Below, in pieces: positions 21,078-29,780 of a DNA stretch of 64,000 bases. The position numbers and the translations under genes are program-made. Positions within the stretch are counted from its first letter, which is position 1; the number at the start of each line of letters is the position of its first letter. Source of the DNA: Arthrobacter sp. AFG20 (GTDB lineage Bacteria > Actinomycetota > Actinomycetes > Actinomycetales > Micrococcaceae); the NCBI RefSeq assembly GCF_002892795.1, contig NZ_PJMC01000002.1, positions 124,001 to 188,000 of the forward strand, in the 5' to 3' direction. The notes under the pieces were generated by a model. That model was not told where the DNA came from and searched no databases. It worked only from the letters and a program-made list of their open reading frames with translations.

Positions 21078-21380
21078 TTAGGTGACGGGCTGCTTGCCGT
21101 TGTGCGAGTAGGTGAGGCAGTCGGCGTTGTCCGGGCCGGGGCCAACGTGGACTTCCGATGCGTTGCACATGAGGTGGTCGTTATGGACGCATTCCGCCCG
21201 CTGGCACGCTCCAACACCGGCGAGGACCTTGGGCAGGCCGCCGTGTATGCCGGTGTCGATGAACGTGGCGCAGGAGGCGTGGTCTGTGGTGCCGCCAACC
21301 GTGATGGCCTCGGCGTTGCATTCTGAGTGGTCGTTGAAGGAGCAGTTGGTGACGCTGCAATCGGCTACGTGCGTGCTCAT
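21078..21380 (-). CDS. DUF1540 protein with two Cys-rich repeats
   Basis: A 100-residue Cys-rich protein containing two related units: CSVTNCSFNDHSECNAEAITV near the start and CQRAECVHNDHLMCNASEVHV in the second half, each followed by another Cys about 15 residues later. Such DUF1540 units are thought to bind metal, and eight cysteines would suit two sites. The function is unknown. The start at 21380 is set by GAGGAA about 6 bases upstream; an ATG four codons earlier lacks spacing for it. Confidence 0.8.
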   Translation of the reverse strand: MSTHVADCSVTNCSFNDHSECNAEAITVGGTTDHASCATFIDTGIHGGLPKVLAGVGACQRAECVHNDHLMCNASEVHVGPGPDNADCLTYSHNGKQPVT

Positions 21381-21474
21381 TGGGTTCCTCAAGGATTCCG
21401 GACGCCCCGGCTGGGCGGCTCGCTGTTCCCAACGTAGGCCCGATGGGCCGGATCAAAAAGACCCAGTTGTGTTG

Positions 21475-21658
21475 CGTAATTGACGTAATTGCGGAAGCCC
21501 GCCCCGCCGGAGCCCATGGACCCTTTGAGGTACCAGTTCTAGACTGGCAGGACCCTCCACCTTTAGGCCCGACGGCGTCGTCAAGCCTTTCAACGGAATG
21601 CCCTGGAGGGCGCATCACATCACTCATGATTCACCGCCGACCCTTCACGGGAAGGGTC
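21475..21658 (+). promoter_or_regulatory. Regulatory gap before formaldehyde dehydrogenase
   Basis: Three elements stand out in a 299-base gap. There is a 9-base direct repeat CGTAATTGA/CGTAATTGC (21475-21492). There is a palindrome with 5-base arms, CCAGT-TCTAG-ACTGG (21533-21547). There is a hairpin with 8-base arms and a 4-base loop (21639-21658), only about 20 bases before the ATG and close to its AGGAGG site. I see no gene here. Confidence 0.35.
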
Positions 21659-21679
21659 CGTGACGCCAGGAGGAAAGAG

Positions 21680-22891
21680 ATGGAAGGGAACAAAGCCGTT
21701 GCCTACAAGGGACCCGGCAAGGTGGAAGTCATCGATATCGACTACCCCACTTTTGAACTTAAGGACGGTCCGGGCGTAAACCCGGCCAACGTGGGGCGCC
21801 AGGTGCCCCACGGCGCAATTCTCAAGACGGTGGCCACCAATATCTGCGGCTCGGACCAGCACATGGTCCGAGGGCGGACCACGGCGCCGCCGGACCTGGT
21901 GCTGGGCCACGAAATCACCGGTGAAGTGGTGGAGGTGGGGGCCGGCGTCGAATTCATCAAGGTCGGGGACATCTGTTCGGTGCCCTTCAATATCTCCTGC
22001 GGCCGGTGCCGGAACTGCAAGGAGCGCAAGACCGGCATCTGCCTCAACGTGAACCCGGACAGGCCAGGCTCCGCTTACGGTTATGTGGACATGGGCGGCT
22101 GGGTGGGCGGCCAGGCCAACTATGTCCTGGTGCCGTATGCGGACTGGAACCTGCTCAAGTTCCCGGACAAGGACAGGGCCATGGAGAAGATCCTGGACCT
22201 CGCCATGCTCTCGGACATCTTCCCCACCGGCTATCACGGCGCCGTATCGGCGGGAGTCGGCGTCGGCTCCACGGTTTACGTCGCGGGGGCGGGTCCTGTT
22301 GGGCTCGCAGCGGCGACGAGCGCGCATCTGTTGGGTGCCGCCGTCGTCATTGTGGGCGACATGAACAGTGACCGTCTGACGCAGGCCCGCAGCTTCGGCT
22401 GCGAAACCGTGGACCTGACCAAGGGCGGTCCGGTTGAGCAGATCGAGCAGATCCTCGGGGTCCCCGAGGTGGACTGCGCCGTGGACGCTGTGGGGTTTGA
22501 GGCGAAAGGCCATGGCGAGGGTGCCAAGGAGGCGCCGGCCACCGTGTTGAATTCGCTGATGGACATCACTGCCGCCGGCGGTGCGCTGGGCATTCCTGGA
22601 CTGTATGTCACAGGTGACCCGGGCGGCATCGACGAGGCCGCCAAGAAGGGATCCCTGAGCCTGAGCCTCGGGACGGGCTGGGCGAAGTCGCTGAGCTTCA
22701 CCACAGGACAATGTCCGGTGATGAAGTACAACCGGCAGCTGATGATGGCCATCCTGCACGACCGCGTGCAGATCGCCAAGAACGTCAATGCCAAGCCGAT
22801 CCTGCTAGAGGACGCACCGAAGGGCTACGCCGAATTCGACGCCGGCGCCGCCACGAAGTACGTGCTGAACCCGAACGGATACCTCAGCTGA
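21680..22891 (+). CDS. fdhA: Glutathione-independent formaldehyde dehydrogenase (zinc)
   Basis: A 403-residue zinc- and NAD-dependent medium-chain dehydrogenase, matching the Pseudomonas-type formaldehyde dehydrogenase/dismutase branch that oxidises formaldehyde to formate without added thiol. Catalytic zinc ligands include Cys56 (NICGSDQH) and His77-Glu78 (LGHEITG). The structural zinc lobe has Cys107, 110, 113 and 121. The Rossmann motif is AGAGPVGLAA. AGGAGGAAAG 5 bases upstream fixes the ATG at 21680. Hairpins before and after suggest a single-gene unit. Confidence 0.9.
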   Translation: MEGNKAVAYKGPGKVEVIDIDYPTFELKDGPGVNPANVGRQVPHGAILKTVATNICGSDQHMVRGRTTAPPDLVLGHEITGEVVEVGAGVEFIKVGDICSVPFNISCGRCRNCKERKTGICLNVNPDRPGSAYGYVDMGGWVGGQANYVLVPYADWNLLKFPDKDRAMEKILDLAMLSDIFPTGYHGAVSAGVGVGSTVYVAGAGPVGLAAATSAHLLGAAVVIVGDMNSDRLTQARSFGCETVDLTKGGPVEQIEQILGVPEVDCAVDAVGFEAKGHGEGAKEAPATVLNSLMDITAAGGALGIPGLYVTGDPGGIDEAAKKGSLSLSLGTGWAKSLSFTTGQCPVMKYNRQLMMAILHDRVQIAKNVNAKPILLEDAPKGYAEFDAGAATKYVLNPNGYLS

Positions 22892-22910
22892 CGAAAGGGG
22901 CAGTGATGCG

Positions 22911-22955
22911 GGGCCGCAGGCAGTTTTCCACTTAAGGGTGGACAGCATGCGGCCC
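22911..22955 (+). terminator. Two-tier hairpin after fdhA
   Basis: An outer stem of 8 pairs (22911-22918 with 22948-22955) encloses an inner stem of 5 pairs (22927-22931 with 22938-22942). It starts 20 bases after the fdhA stop. Confidence 0.6.
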
Positions 22956-23022
22956 CCATTGCCGTCGTCGTGGAGTAGGGCCAGACTCGTGGAACGACCA
23001 AACGAGCCGCAGGAGGAGATCC

Positions 23023-23319
23023 ATGAACAGCCAGCCGGACGAAACACCCCTCGAAGTCCCGGAAGTCGATGCGTTTGAGCAGCGCCAGCCGGTTGGCGGG
23101 GAGTCGGGGGACGAGGAACCGCGGCCGTTGCCCGAAGACGTTCCGGAAGCGGACGCCCTCGAGCAGCGGACTCCGCTGAGGTCCAACGGACCGGCGGCCG
23201 CCCCGGATCTCTCAGCGGAGGAAGCAGCCGAGGCCGACGCCATTGAGCAGGCCTCAGGCACGCCCGGCAGCGACGAGGACGACTACCCGTTCGCGGGCGA
23301 GGTGAAAGAGCAGGACTGA
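23023..23319 (+). CDS. Small acidic protein with three EADAxEQ motifs
   Basis: A 98-residue, very acidic, probably disordered or helical protein. The heptad E-(V/A)-D-A-(F/L/I)-E-Q occurs at residues 14-20, 42-48 and 70-76, exactly 28 residues apart. Each copy is preceded by a Pro- or Ala-rich acidic stretch. The function is unknown; the regular motif looks like a repeated short binding segment. A strong AGGAGGAG site lies 4 bases before the ATG, implying good expression. Confidence 0.75.
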   Translation: MNSQPDETPLEVPEVDAFEQRQPVGGESGDEEPRPLPEDVPEADALEQRTPLRSNGPAAAPDLSAEEAAEADAIEQASGTPGSDEDDYPFAGEVKEQD

Positions 23320-23362
23320 GGAGCGGCCCGTCCGTCCGGCTTCGGGGCGGCGGTGGGCCTGG

Positions 23363-24100
23363 TTACTTGGTTCCAGCTACAGTGCCGCCGCACTGGGCCA
23401 GGACGGAGGCCATCGCGGTGCGCTCGGCCTGGGTCACCCACAGCTTGTACTTCGCCTTGACCGAAATCTGCCGCGCGACGTACGGGCAGCGGTAGGCCTT
23501 GCTGCTCGGCAGCCAAGTGGCGGCGTCGCCGTCTGACTTTTGCTGGTTGGCGGGGCCGGACGCCGCCAGCAGGTTGAGGGGATCGTTGGCGAAGGCGGTC
23601 CGCTGTGCCTTGCTGAGGCGCTGGGCACCCTTCTGCCACGCGTCGCTCAGGGCAACGACGTGGTCGATCTGGACTGCGCTGCTGGTTTTGCTGCCGCGCG
23701 TGAAGGCGATGGTGGTGGCCGTGTACGGATCTGCCAAGGAGCCGGTCAGGACGATGCAGTTCTTCGTTCCGGGCTTGAAGGTTGTGGCTTTGAGGTCCCG
23801 GGCGAGGATGTCGTTGCGGGTGTCGCACCCGTTGTGGTCCGTGTCCGACCACGCCGGCCCGAACTCTTCCCGGTCGTAGCCGGTTTTTGGTGCACGGCCC
23901 TTGACGGGCAGGGTGGCGAGGAGATCGGCTGCTTTGACAGCGTAGCCGGGCGCGTTGCCCGCTGACCCGCCGGGAACAGCGTCCGACGACGGCTGCCGGC
24001 TTGCGCTGATAGCCCCGCCGCAGGCGGTGGTGGCCAGGATGACGGTGGCAAGGGCGCCGGCTGCAAACCAGTTCCTTCGGCGGGGCGGTGCTTGGTGCAA
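23363..24100 (-). CDS. Lipoprotein HNH nuclease (DUF1524)
   Basis: A 245-residue exported nuclease-like protein. After a basic start (HQAPPRRRN) and a hydrophobic stretch comes the lipobox TTAC. The DUF1524 core contains IDHVVALSDAW (the catalytic His-Val/Val pattern), then NDPLNLLA and an NQQKSD segment, followed by paired aromatic/Cys residues. Actinobacterial relatives are secreted nucleases of uncertain target, perhaps for nutrient DNA. The start is uncertain: I use TTG at 24100 with GGGAG upstream. An in-frame TTG about 14 codons earlier is possible, and hairpins at 24202-24291 make still longer forms unlikely. Confidence 0.75.
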   Translation of the reverse strand: MHQAPPRRRNWFAAGALATVILATTACGGAISASRQPSSDAVPGGSAGNAPGYAVKAADLLATLPVKGRAPKTGYDREEFGPAWSDTDHNGCDTRNDILARDLKATTFKPGTKNCIVLTGSLADPYTATTIAFTRGSKTSSAVQIDHVVALSDAWQKGAQRLSKAQRTAFANDPLNLLAASGPANQQKSDGDAATWLPSSKAYRCPYVARQISVKAKYKLWVTQAERTAMASVLAQCGGTVAGTK

Positions 24101-24462
24101 GGCGGTGTACTCCCGGGGCGCTGGTTGTCGATTCAACGATCGATCGTACTGGCCGGCCGGGCGGAGCTGGCGGTGCCACGCGGATGACGTACTGAAACGC
24201 AGAGAGCCCCGCACTGCCTGACGGCTTTGCGGGGCTTCTCCTAGCGGCAGGACCACCTCGGATGGGGGATACGCGGTGGGCCTGCTCCTAGGCTAGAGAA
24301 GTTTCCTGAAAATTGGCTAGGAATGTGCGGGATTTCTTGTTGACCCGTTTTGGGTGCCCGCGTGGCCTCCGGCGAAGCTACAGGTCCTTGACTTCACCGC
24401 CGGGCTAAACCAGTGTTGAAACCGCACTGACCAGCAGGTTTTTCCTTCAAAGGAGATGCGTC
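24101..24462. promoter_or_regulatory. Gap with two adjacent hairpins
   Basis: No gene is visible here. Hairpin one (24202-24240) pairs AGCCCCGC with GCGGGGCT. Hairpin two (24241-24291) pairs CTAG, GCAGG and CCACC with GGTGG, CCTGC and CTAG around a 17-base loop. They lie between the divergent HNH and YceI genes, so they may form part of a leader or an insulating terminator. The rest is AT-richer promoter-like sequence before yceI. Confidence 0.4.
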
Positions 24463-25008
24463 ATGACTCTTCCCGCAGGCCTGACTCCCGGCATTTGGAC
24501 ACTCGACATGTCCCACAGTGAGATCGGCTTCAGCGTGCGGCACGCCGGGATCAGCAAGGTCCGCGGGCGGTTCCGGGAAGCTACGGGCGAAGCTCACGTG
24601 CGGGACTCCCTGGCCGACTCGTCGCTGCATGCCACCGTCAGCACCGCCAGCTTCGATTCCGGTGACACCAACCGTGACGCCCACGTACAGGGGGCGGACT
24701 TCTTCGACGTCGCGGAATTCCCGGAGATGACTTTCAAGGGCACGCAGATCGACGGCGACGGCGAGGATTACACCTTGACGGGCGACCTCACCATCAAGGG
24801 CATCACCAAGCCGGTCGAGCTTGAGGTCGAGTTCACCGGCGTCGCCGTCGACCCCTTCGGCGCCACGCGTGCAGGCTTCTCCGCAGAGGCCGACATCAGC
24901 CGCAAGGAGTTCGGCCTGACCTGGAACGCGGCCCTGGAAGCCGGCGGGCTCCTGGTCAGCGACAAGGTGAAGATCAACCTCGAGGCTGCGCTGGTTAAGC
25001 AGCAGTAG
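24463..25008 (+). CDS. YceI-family lipocalin-like protein
   Basis: A 181-residue protein matching the YceI family: an extended beta barrel that binds isoprenoid-type lipids in characterised members. Diagnostic segments are WTLDMSHSEIGFSVRH, FDVAEFPEMTFKGT and LTGDLTIKGITKPVELEVEF. There is no signal peptide, so this copy is cytoplasmic, as usual in actinobacteria. AAAGGAG 8 bases upstream sets the ATG. A small GC hairpin (25013-25028) follows the stop. Confidence 0.9.
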   Translation: MTLPAGLTPGIWTLDMSHSEIGFSVRHAGISKVRGRFREATGEAHVRDSLADSSLHATVSTASFDSGDTNRDAHVQGADFFDVAEFPEMTFKGTQIDGDGEDYTLTGDLTIKGITKPVELEVEFTGVAVDPFGATRAGFSAEADISRKEFGLTWNAALEAGGLLVSDKVKINLEAALVKQQ

Positions 25009-25145
25009 CACCCGGCCCGTCGGGGCCGCCATCCTCCGCGTGCTCGGTCGCGTAGACGCCCGCTGAGCGGACGTGACGCTCCCGGATGGGCCCACGCCGT
25101 CAGGGTTCCCTGGCCGAGCTTGCGAGGTTAGGGAGACGGTGGGGA

Positions 25146-25877
25146 CTAGGAAAGCCGGGCGATGCTGCGCCTTACGGGGCGGGATACTGTGCCGTCCGAG
25201 AAGAGTTCGGGTGATGACGCCTGGATGCGCTTGACGTCCTCGAAGACGCCGCGCAGGTGCACTCGCAGCGAGCTGTCTGCTTCCGTGCGGTTGTTGGCCT
25301 CGAGCGCGTCCACCACGGCGGTGTGCTGTTCGATCAGCGTGGACACGGGCCGGGCGTCGATCAGGCTGAGCCGGCGGGCGCGGTCCAGGTGGGCCTTGGC
25401 CGAGTTGACCGCGGTCCAGGCCGACTCGTGCCCTGCCAGGCGAAGGAGGTCGCGGTGGAAGTCCTCGTCGAGCCGGAAGAACTCCTCGACGTCGCCGGCG
25501 GCCTCTGCATTGCGCTGTGCGGCCAGGATCTCCCGCAGTCCGGCGAGTCCGGCGGCGTCGACCACCGCATCCTTCAGGGAGGCGCATTCGATGGCCTCGC
25601 GGACGAACTGGGCCTCGGCAACACGGCCCAGATCCACCAGCGAGACGAAGGAACCGATCTGCGGGAAGACCTGCACCAGCCCCTCTTCGCGCAGCAGGAT
25701 GAGGCTTTCGCGCACGGGCGTCCGGCTGACACCGAGTTCCTGGGCGAGCTCGTTCTCGGACAGCGGCTCACCGGGAGGGAGCTGCAGGGAGATGATGCGA
25801 CGCCGGAGCGTATCCAGTGTCTGGTCCCGCACGGAAAGCCGCGGGGACTGCCCTTTTTCGGGTTTGCCGGTTGCCAT
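25146..25877 (-). CDS. GntR-family regulator, FCD (FadR) type
   Basis: A 243-residue repressor-type protein. The N-terminal winged helix contains LSENELAQELGVSRTPVRES. The C-terminal FCD ligand domain has the usual metal-binding residues in DEDFH, EQH and RVHL. It is divergent from the sugar-acid operon that starts at 26035 and almost certainly controls it, sensing an intermediate such as a hexonate or hexuronate (inference). Between them lies a strong promoter at 25897-25925. Confidence 0.9.
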   Translation of the reverse strand: MATGKPEKGQSPRLSVRDQTLDTLRRRIISLQLPPGEPLSENELAQELGVSRTPVRESLILLREEGLVQVFPQIGSFVSLVDLGRVAEAQFVREAIECASLKDAVVDAAGLAGLREILAAQRNAEAAGDVEEFFRLDEDFHRDLLRLAGHESAWTAVNSAKAHLDRARRLSLIDARPVSTLIEQHTAVVDALEANNRTEADSSLRVHLRGVFEDVKRIQASSPELFSDGTVSRPVRRSIARLS

Positions 25878-25896
25878 GCATCCAGTGTAGCGACCG

Positions 25897-25925
25897 TTGA
25901 CAAACTAGAATGGTAGCGCTTGTAT
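25897..25925 (+). promoter_or_regulatory. Promoter of the sugar-acid operon
   Basis: A perfect TTGACA (25897-25902), a 17-base spacer and TTGTAT (25920-25925). The sequence ATGGTAG is repeated within and just after the core and may be the GntR operator. The leader to the transporter ATG is about 100 bases. Confidence 0.6.
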
Positions 25926-26034
25926 GGTAGTCAGCAAGCGGCCAAAGGACGGCTCTCCTGTCCGCCGAACTGGCCACATTTCACAGGCATATCTCTCCAC
26001 CTCCCCTTCTTCATCGCCTGCAAAGGAGCAACAG

Positions 26035-27453
26035 ATGACCGAGAGCATCGCACCGCCCACCGCCCAGACCGAAACAAGGACCACCCGCGACCTTGCGAAG
26101 GTTGCGGTCTCCGGCTGGCTCGGAACGGCCATGGAATTCATGGACTTCCAGCTCTACTCGCTGGCTGCGGCCATCGTCTTCAACAAGATCTTCTTCCCGG
26201 ACGTGAGTCCGGTCATCGGCCTCATCGCCGCGATGGCAACCTACGGCGTCGGCTATGTGGCCCGCCTGGTCGGTGCCGTGTACTTCGGCCGCATGGGCGA
26301 CAGGATCGGCCGCAAGAAGGTCCTCTTCATCACCATCGCGCTGATGGGTGCGTCCACCACGCTCATCGGTGTCCTGCCCACGTACGCCATGGTCGGCATC
26401 TGGGCGCCCATCCTCCTCGTGGCACTGCGACTGATCCAGGGCTTCGGTGCGGGCGCGGAAATCGCCGGCGCCACCGTGATGCTCGCGGAATACGCCCCGG
26501 CCCGCCGCCGCGGCCTGATCTCCTCGCTCGTCTGCCTCGGCACCAACTCCGGCACCCTCGCCGCCTCCGCGCTTTGGGCCATCCTGGTGGCGGTACTTTC
26601 CGAGGACCAGCTGCTGACCTGGGGCTGGCGCCTGCCGTTCCTGGCCAGCTTCCTGCTGATGATCTTCGCCGTCTGGATCCGCCGCTCCCTCAAGGAGAGC
26701 CCCGTTTTCGAACAGCGTGAGGACGTCGTCGACGGCGTCGCACTTGCCAAGCGTGACCTCGCCGCCGAGGCGGGCACCGCAGCAAACGAAGCAGACCAGC
26801 CCAAGCACAAGACGCAGTCCACCAGCACGATCGAAGCCGCGCTGCACCAGCGCAAGGGCAAGTCCTTCCTGATCGCCCTCGGCCTCCGCTTCGGACAGGC
26901 GGGCAACTCGGGCCTCATCCAGACCTTCCTCATCGGCTACCTCGCCACGGTCCTGCTCATGAACAAGTCCGTGGGCACCACGGCCATCATGATCGGCTCG
27001 ATCATCGGCTTTGCCACCATCCCCTTGATCGGCATCCTGGGCGACCGCTTCGGCCGCCGGCCCCTGTACATCATCCTGAGCGCCCTCACCGCCCTGTTCG
27101 CGATCCCCATGATGCTCATGGTCACCAGCGGCAACCCGACGCTTGTCACCATCGCCATCGTGGCCGGCCTGAACCTCGGCGTGCTGAGCCTCTTCTCGAT
27201 GGAAAGCGTCACCATGGCCGAGTTCTTCGGAGCCCGCACCCGCTTCACCCAGCTGGCCCTGGCCAAGGAGATCGGCGGCATCCTCGCCACGGCCATCGGC
27301 CCGCTCCTCGCCGCCACGCTGACTGCCGTCACCGGGCACTGGTGGCCGCTGGCCGCCATGCTCATCGGCTACTCGCTGATCACGCTGGTCTCCGCAGTTG
27401 TTGGGCCCGAGGTCCGCGGCCGCGACATGGTCCGCCTGGAAGACGCCGCATGA
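26035..27453 (+). CDS. MFS transporter, MHS (metabolite:H+ symporter) type
   Basis: A 472-residue 12-helix transporter. The first helix block (GWLGTAMEFMDFQLYSLAA), the loop GRMGDRIGRKKVLF and a long central cytoplasmic loop with GDRFGRRPLYI near its second half match the metabolite:proton symporter branch, which moves organic and sugar acids. As first gene of the operon it should import the sugar-acid substrate. AAAGGAG 7 bases upstream sets the ATG. Its stop overlaps the next start (ATGA), so translation is coupled. Confidence 0.9.
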   Translation: MTESIAPPTAQTETRTTRDLAKVAVSGWLGTAMEFMDFQLYSLAAAIVFNKIFFPDVSPVIGLIAAMATYGVGYVARLVGAVYFGRMGDRIGRKKVLFITIALMGASTTLIGVLPTYAMVGIWAPILLVALRLIQGFGAGAEIAGATVMLAEYAPARRRGLISSLVCLGTNSGTLAASALWAILVAVLSEDQLLTWGWRLPFLASFLLMIFAVWIRRSLKESPVFEQREDVVDGVALAKRDLAAEAGTAANEADQPKHKTQSTSTIEAALHQRKGKSFLIALGLRFGQAGNSGLIQTFLIGYLATVLLMNKSVGTTAIMIGSIIGFATIPLIGILGDRFGRRPLYIILSALTALFAIPMMLMVTSGNPTLVTIAIVAGLNLGVLSLFSMESVTMAEFFGARTRFTQLALAKEIGGILATAIGPLLAATLTAVTGHWWPLAAMLIGYSLITLVSAVVGPEVRGRDMVRLEDAA

Positions 27454-28475
27454 AAGCAGTAGTCGTCCACGGCGCCAACGACCTCCGCATCGACGAACGC
27501 CCCGAGCCCGTCGCCGGGCCGGGGGAGGTTGTCCTCGACGTCGAGTGGGGCGGGATCTGCGGATCCGACCTTTCCTACTGGCGCCATGGCGCCTCCGGAA
27601 CCGCGCAGCTGAAGTCCCCGCTCGTTTTGGGCCACGAGGTGGCCGGCCGGATCGCCCAGCTGGGCGACGGCGTCGAACACCTCGACGTCGGCCAGCCGGT
27701 CACGGTCCACCCCGCGGAACTCGTGGGGGACGGGATCATGCCGGAGCGGCTCAGCGGCCGGACCAACCTGTACCCGCAGATCCGCTACTTCGGATCGGCA
27801 GCCTTCGACCCGCACACCGACGGCGGCTTCAGCGAACGCAAGCTGGTCCGCGCGTCGCAGGTCCGTCCGCTTCCCGACGGCGTGGACACCCTCCGCGGGG
27901 CACTTGCTGAACCGCTCGCCGTCGCCCTCCACGCGGTGGGCCGCGCTGGTGACCTTGCCGGCCGCGACGTGCTGGTCAACGGCGCCGGGCCGATCGGATC
28001 CCTGGTGATCGCGGCCGCCAAGTACGCCGGCGCACGGACCGTCATCGCCACGGACATCAATGACGCCTCGTTGAAGATCGCAAAGGCCATGGGCGCGGAC
28101 GAGGTCCGCAACCTTTCCGACGGCGGATCGCTGCCGGAAGACGTGGAGCTTGTGTTCGAGGCCACCGGGATCCCCGCTGTACTGGGCGGCATCCTCCGGG
28201 CAACCGCCCGGGGCGGGACCATCGTCCAGGTGGGCAACCTGCCCGGCGCACCGGCCCCGGCTGCCCTCGGGGATCTCGTGACGCGGGAAATCACGTGGAT
28301 CGGCTCCTACCGGTTCGCGGACGAGATCACCGACGCGCTCAAGGCCATGTCCGACGGCCTGGACGTCTCACCCGTCATCACCCACAAGTTCGGCATCGAC
28401 CAGGCCGCGGAAGCCATGCGGGTCTCCGCGGACCCGGCCGCCGGCAGCAGCAAGGTCATGCTCCGCCTCTCCTGA
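27450..28475 (+). CDS. Zinc-dependent hexonate 5-dehydrogenase (L-idonate/L-gulonate type)
   Basis: A 341-residue medium-chain dehydrogenase resembling L-idonate 5-dehydrogenase: GGICGSDLSYW (Cys37), LGHEVAG (His62, Glu63), RYFGSAAFDPHTDGGF, AEPLAVALHA and the Rossmann motif GAGPIGS. In this operon the product that makes sense is D-fructuronate from L-gulonate, because the reductase, dehydratase, kinase and aldolase that follow use that route; the closely related L-idonate reaction is the alternative. The structural-zinc lobe (about residues 87-106) contains no cysteine, unlike the E. coli enzyme. It overlaps the transporter gene by four bases. Confidence 0.8.
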   Translation: MKAVVVHGANDLRIDERPEPVAGPGEVVLDVEWGGICGSDLSYWRHGASGTAQLKSPLVLGHEVAGRIAQLGDGVEHLDVGQPVTVHPAELVGDGIMPERLSGRTNLYPQIRYFGSAAFDPHTDGGFSERKLVRASQVRPLPDGVDTLRGALAEPLAVALHAVGRAGDLAGRDVLVNGAGPIGSLVIAAAKYAGARTVIATDINDASLKIAKAMGADEVRNLSDGGSLPEDVELVFEATGIPAVLGGILRATARGGTIVQVGNLPGAPAPAALGDLVTREITWIGSYRFADEITDALKAMSDGLDVSPVITHKFGIDQAAEAMRVSADPAAGSSKVMLRLS

Positions 28476-28482
28476 CCCAACT

Positions 28483-28538
28483 AAGTAGCAGCAGATGGCG
28501 TTCTGAGGGCTCAAAACGCCATCTGCTGCGACCTACTT
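28483..28538. repeat. Long imperfect inverted repeat
   Basis: Arms 28483-28507 and 28510-28538 match over about 24 positions with one mismatch and a four-base insertion; 14 core bases (28489-28502 with 28515-28528) are perfect. It lies 8 bases after the dehydrogenase stop, inside the operon. It could act as an mRNA processing or stability element or a partial terminator. Confidence 0.8.
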
Positions 28539-28568
28539 GCAATACTCGACACACAAAAGGACCCACCA

Positions 28569-29780
28569 GTGAAGATCACCGACGCACGAGTAGTGGTTTC
28601 GTCGCCAGGACGGAATTACGTCACGCTCGTTATCGAAACCGAGGACGGGATCACCGGCATCGGCGACGCCACCCTCAACGGACGTGAACTGGCCGTGGCG
28701 TCCTACCTGTCCGAGCACCTCTGCCCGCTGCTGATCGGCCGCGACGCCCGCCGCATCGAGGACGCCTGGCAGTACTTCTACAAGGGCGCCTACTGGCGTC
28801 GCGGGCCGGTGACCATGACCGCGATCGCCGCGATCGACGTCGCACTCTGGGACATCAAGGGCAAGGCCGCCGGCATGCCGGTCTACGAGCTGCTGGGCGG
28901 CGCGGCCCGCGAGGGCGTCATGGTCTACGGCCACGCCAGCGGCTCCTCGCTGGAGGACCTCAGCGCCGACTTCCAGCACCACCTGGACCTCGGCTACAAG
29001 GCGATCCGCGCGCAGGCCGCCGCGCCGGGGCTGGAGAAGACCTACGGGATCGCGCCGGTGGACGGCAAGACCTACGAGCCCGCCAGCGGCAACATCCCGC
29101 AGGAGGACCTGTGGGAGACGACGGCATACCTGGACTTTGCGCCGAAGATGATGGCGCACGTGCGGGAACAGTTCGGCTACGGCGTGCACGTCCTGCACGA
29201 CGTCCACCACCGGCTGACGCCGATCGAGGCCGGCCGGCTGGGTGCCTCGCTGGAGCCGTTCCGCCCGTTCTGGATCGAGGACCCGACGCCGGCGGAGGAC
29301 CAGTCGGCATTCCGCCTCATCCGCCAGCACACCACGACGCCGATCGCCGTCGGCGAGGTGTTCAACTCGATCTGGGACTGCCAGCAGCTAATCACCGAAC
29401 GCCTGATCGACTACATCCGCACGTCCGTTTCACACGCCGGCGGCATCACGCACCTGCGCCGCATCTTCTCGCTGGCGGACCTGTACGGCGTCCGCTCGGG
29501 CTCACACGGCGCGGGCGACCTTTCGCCGGTGTCCTTCGCCGCGGCGCTGCACGTGGACATGAGCATCCCCAACTTCGGCGTCCAGGAATACATGGGCCAC
29601 CGCGACCCCGCCAACGAGGTGTTCAAGACCTCCTACACCTTCACCGACGGCTACATGCACCCGGGCGACGCTCCCGGCATCGGCGTGGAGTTCGACGAGG
29701 AGGCCGCCGCCAAGTTCGCGTTCGACCCGAAGTACCTGCCCATCAACCGCCGCCTCGACGGGTCGGTGCATGACTGGTGA
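28569..29780 (+). CDS. manD: D-mannonate dehydratase, enolase superfamily
   Basis: A 403-residue enolase-superfamily enzyme that dehydrates D-mannonate to 2-keto-3-deoxy-D-gluconate. Metal ligands Asp211, Glu237 and Glu263, catalytic Tyr159 (KTYG) and His213 (DVHHRLTP), and the later His313 (SGSHGAG) sit almost exactly where characterised ManD enzymes have them. Some ManD-like enzymes are slow and also take D-gluconate, so a minor gluconate activity is possible. The gene begins 93 bases after the dehydrogenase, beyond the inverted repeat, and its stop overlaps the kinase start. Confidence 0.9.
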   Translation: MKITDARVVVSSPGRNYVTLVIETEDGITGIGDATLNGRELAVASYLSEHLCPLLIGRDARRIEDAWQYFYKGAYWRRGPVTMTAIAAIDVALWDIKGKAAGMPVYELLGGAAREGVMVYGHASGSSLEDLSADFQHHLDLGYKAIRAQAAAPGLEKTYGIAPVDGKTYEPASGNIPQEDLWETTAYLDFAPKMMAHVREQFGYGVHVLHDVHHRLTPIEAGRLGASLEPFRPFWIEDPTPAEDQSAFRLIRQHTTTPIAVGEVFNSIWDCQQLITERLIDYIRTSVSHAGGITHLRRIFSLADLYGVRSGSHGAGDLSPVSFAAALHVDMSIPNFGVQEYMGHRDPANEVFKTSYTFTDGYMHPGDAPGIGVEFDEEAAAKFAFDPKYLPINRRLDGSVHDW

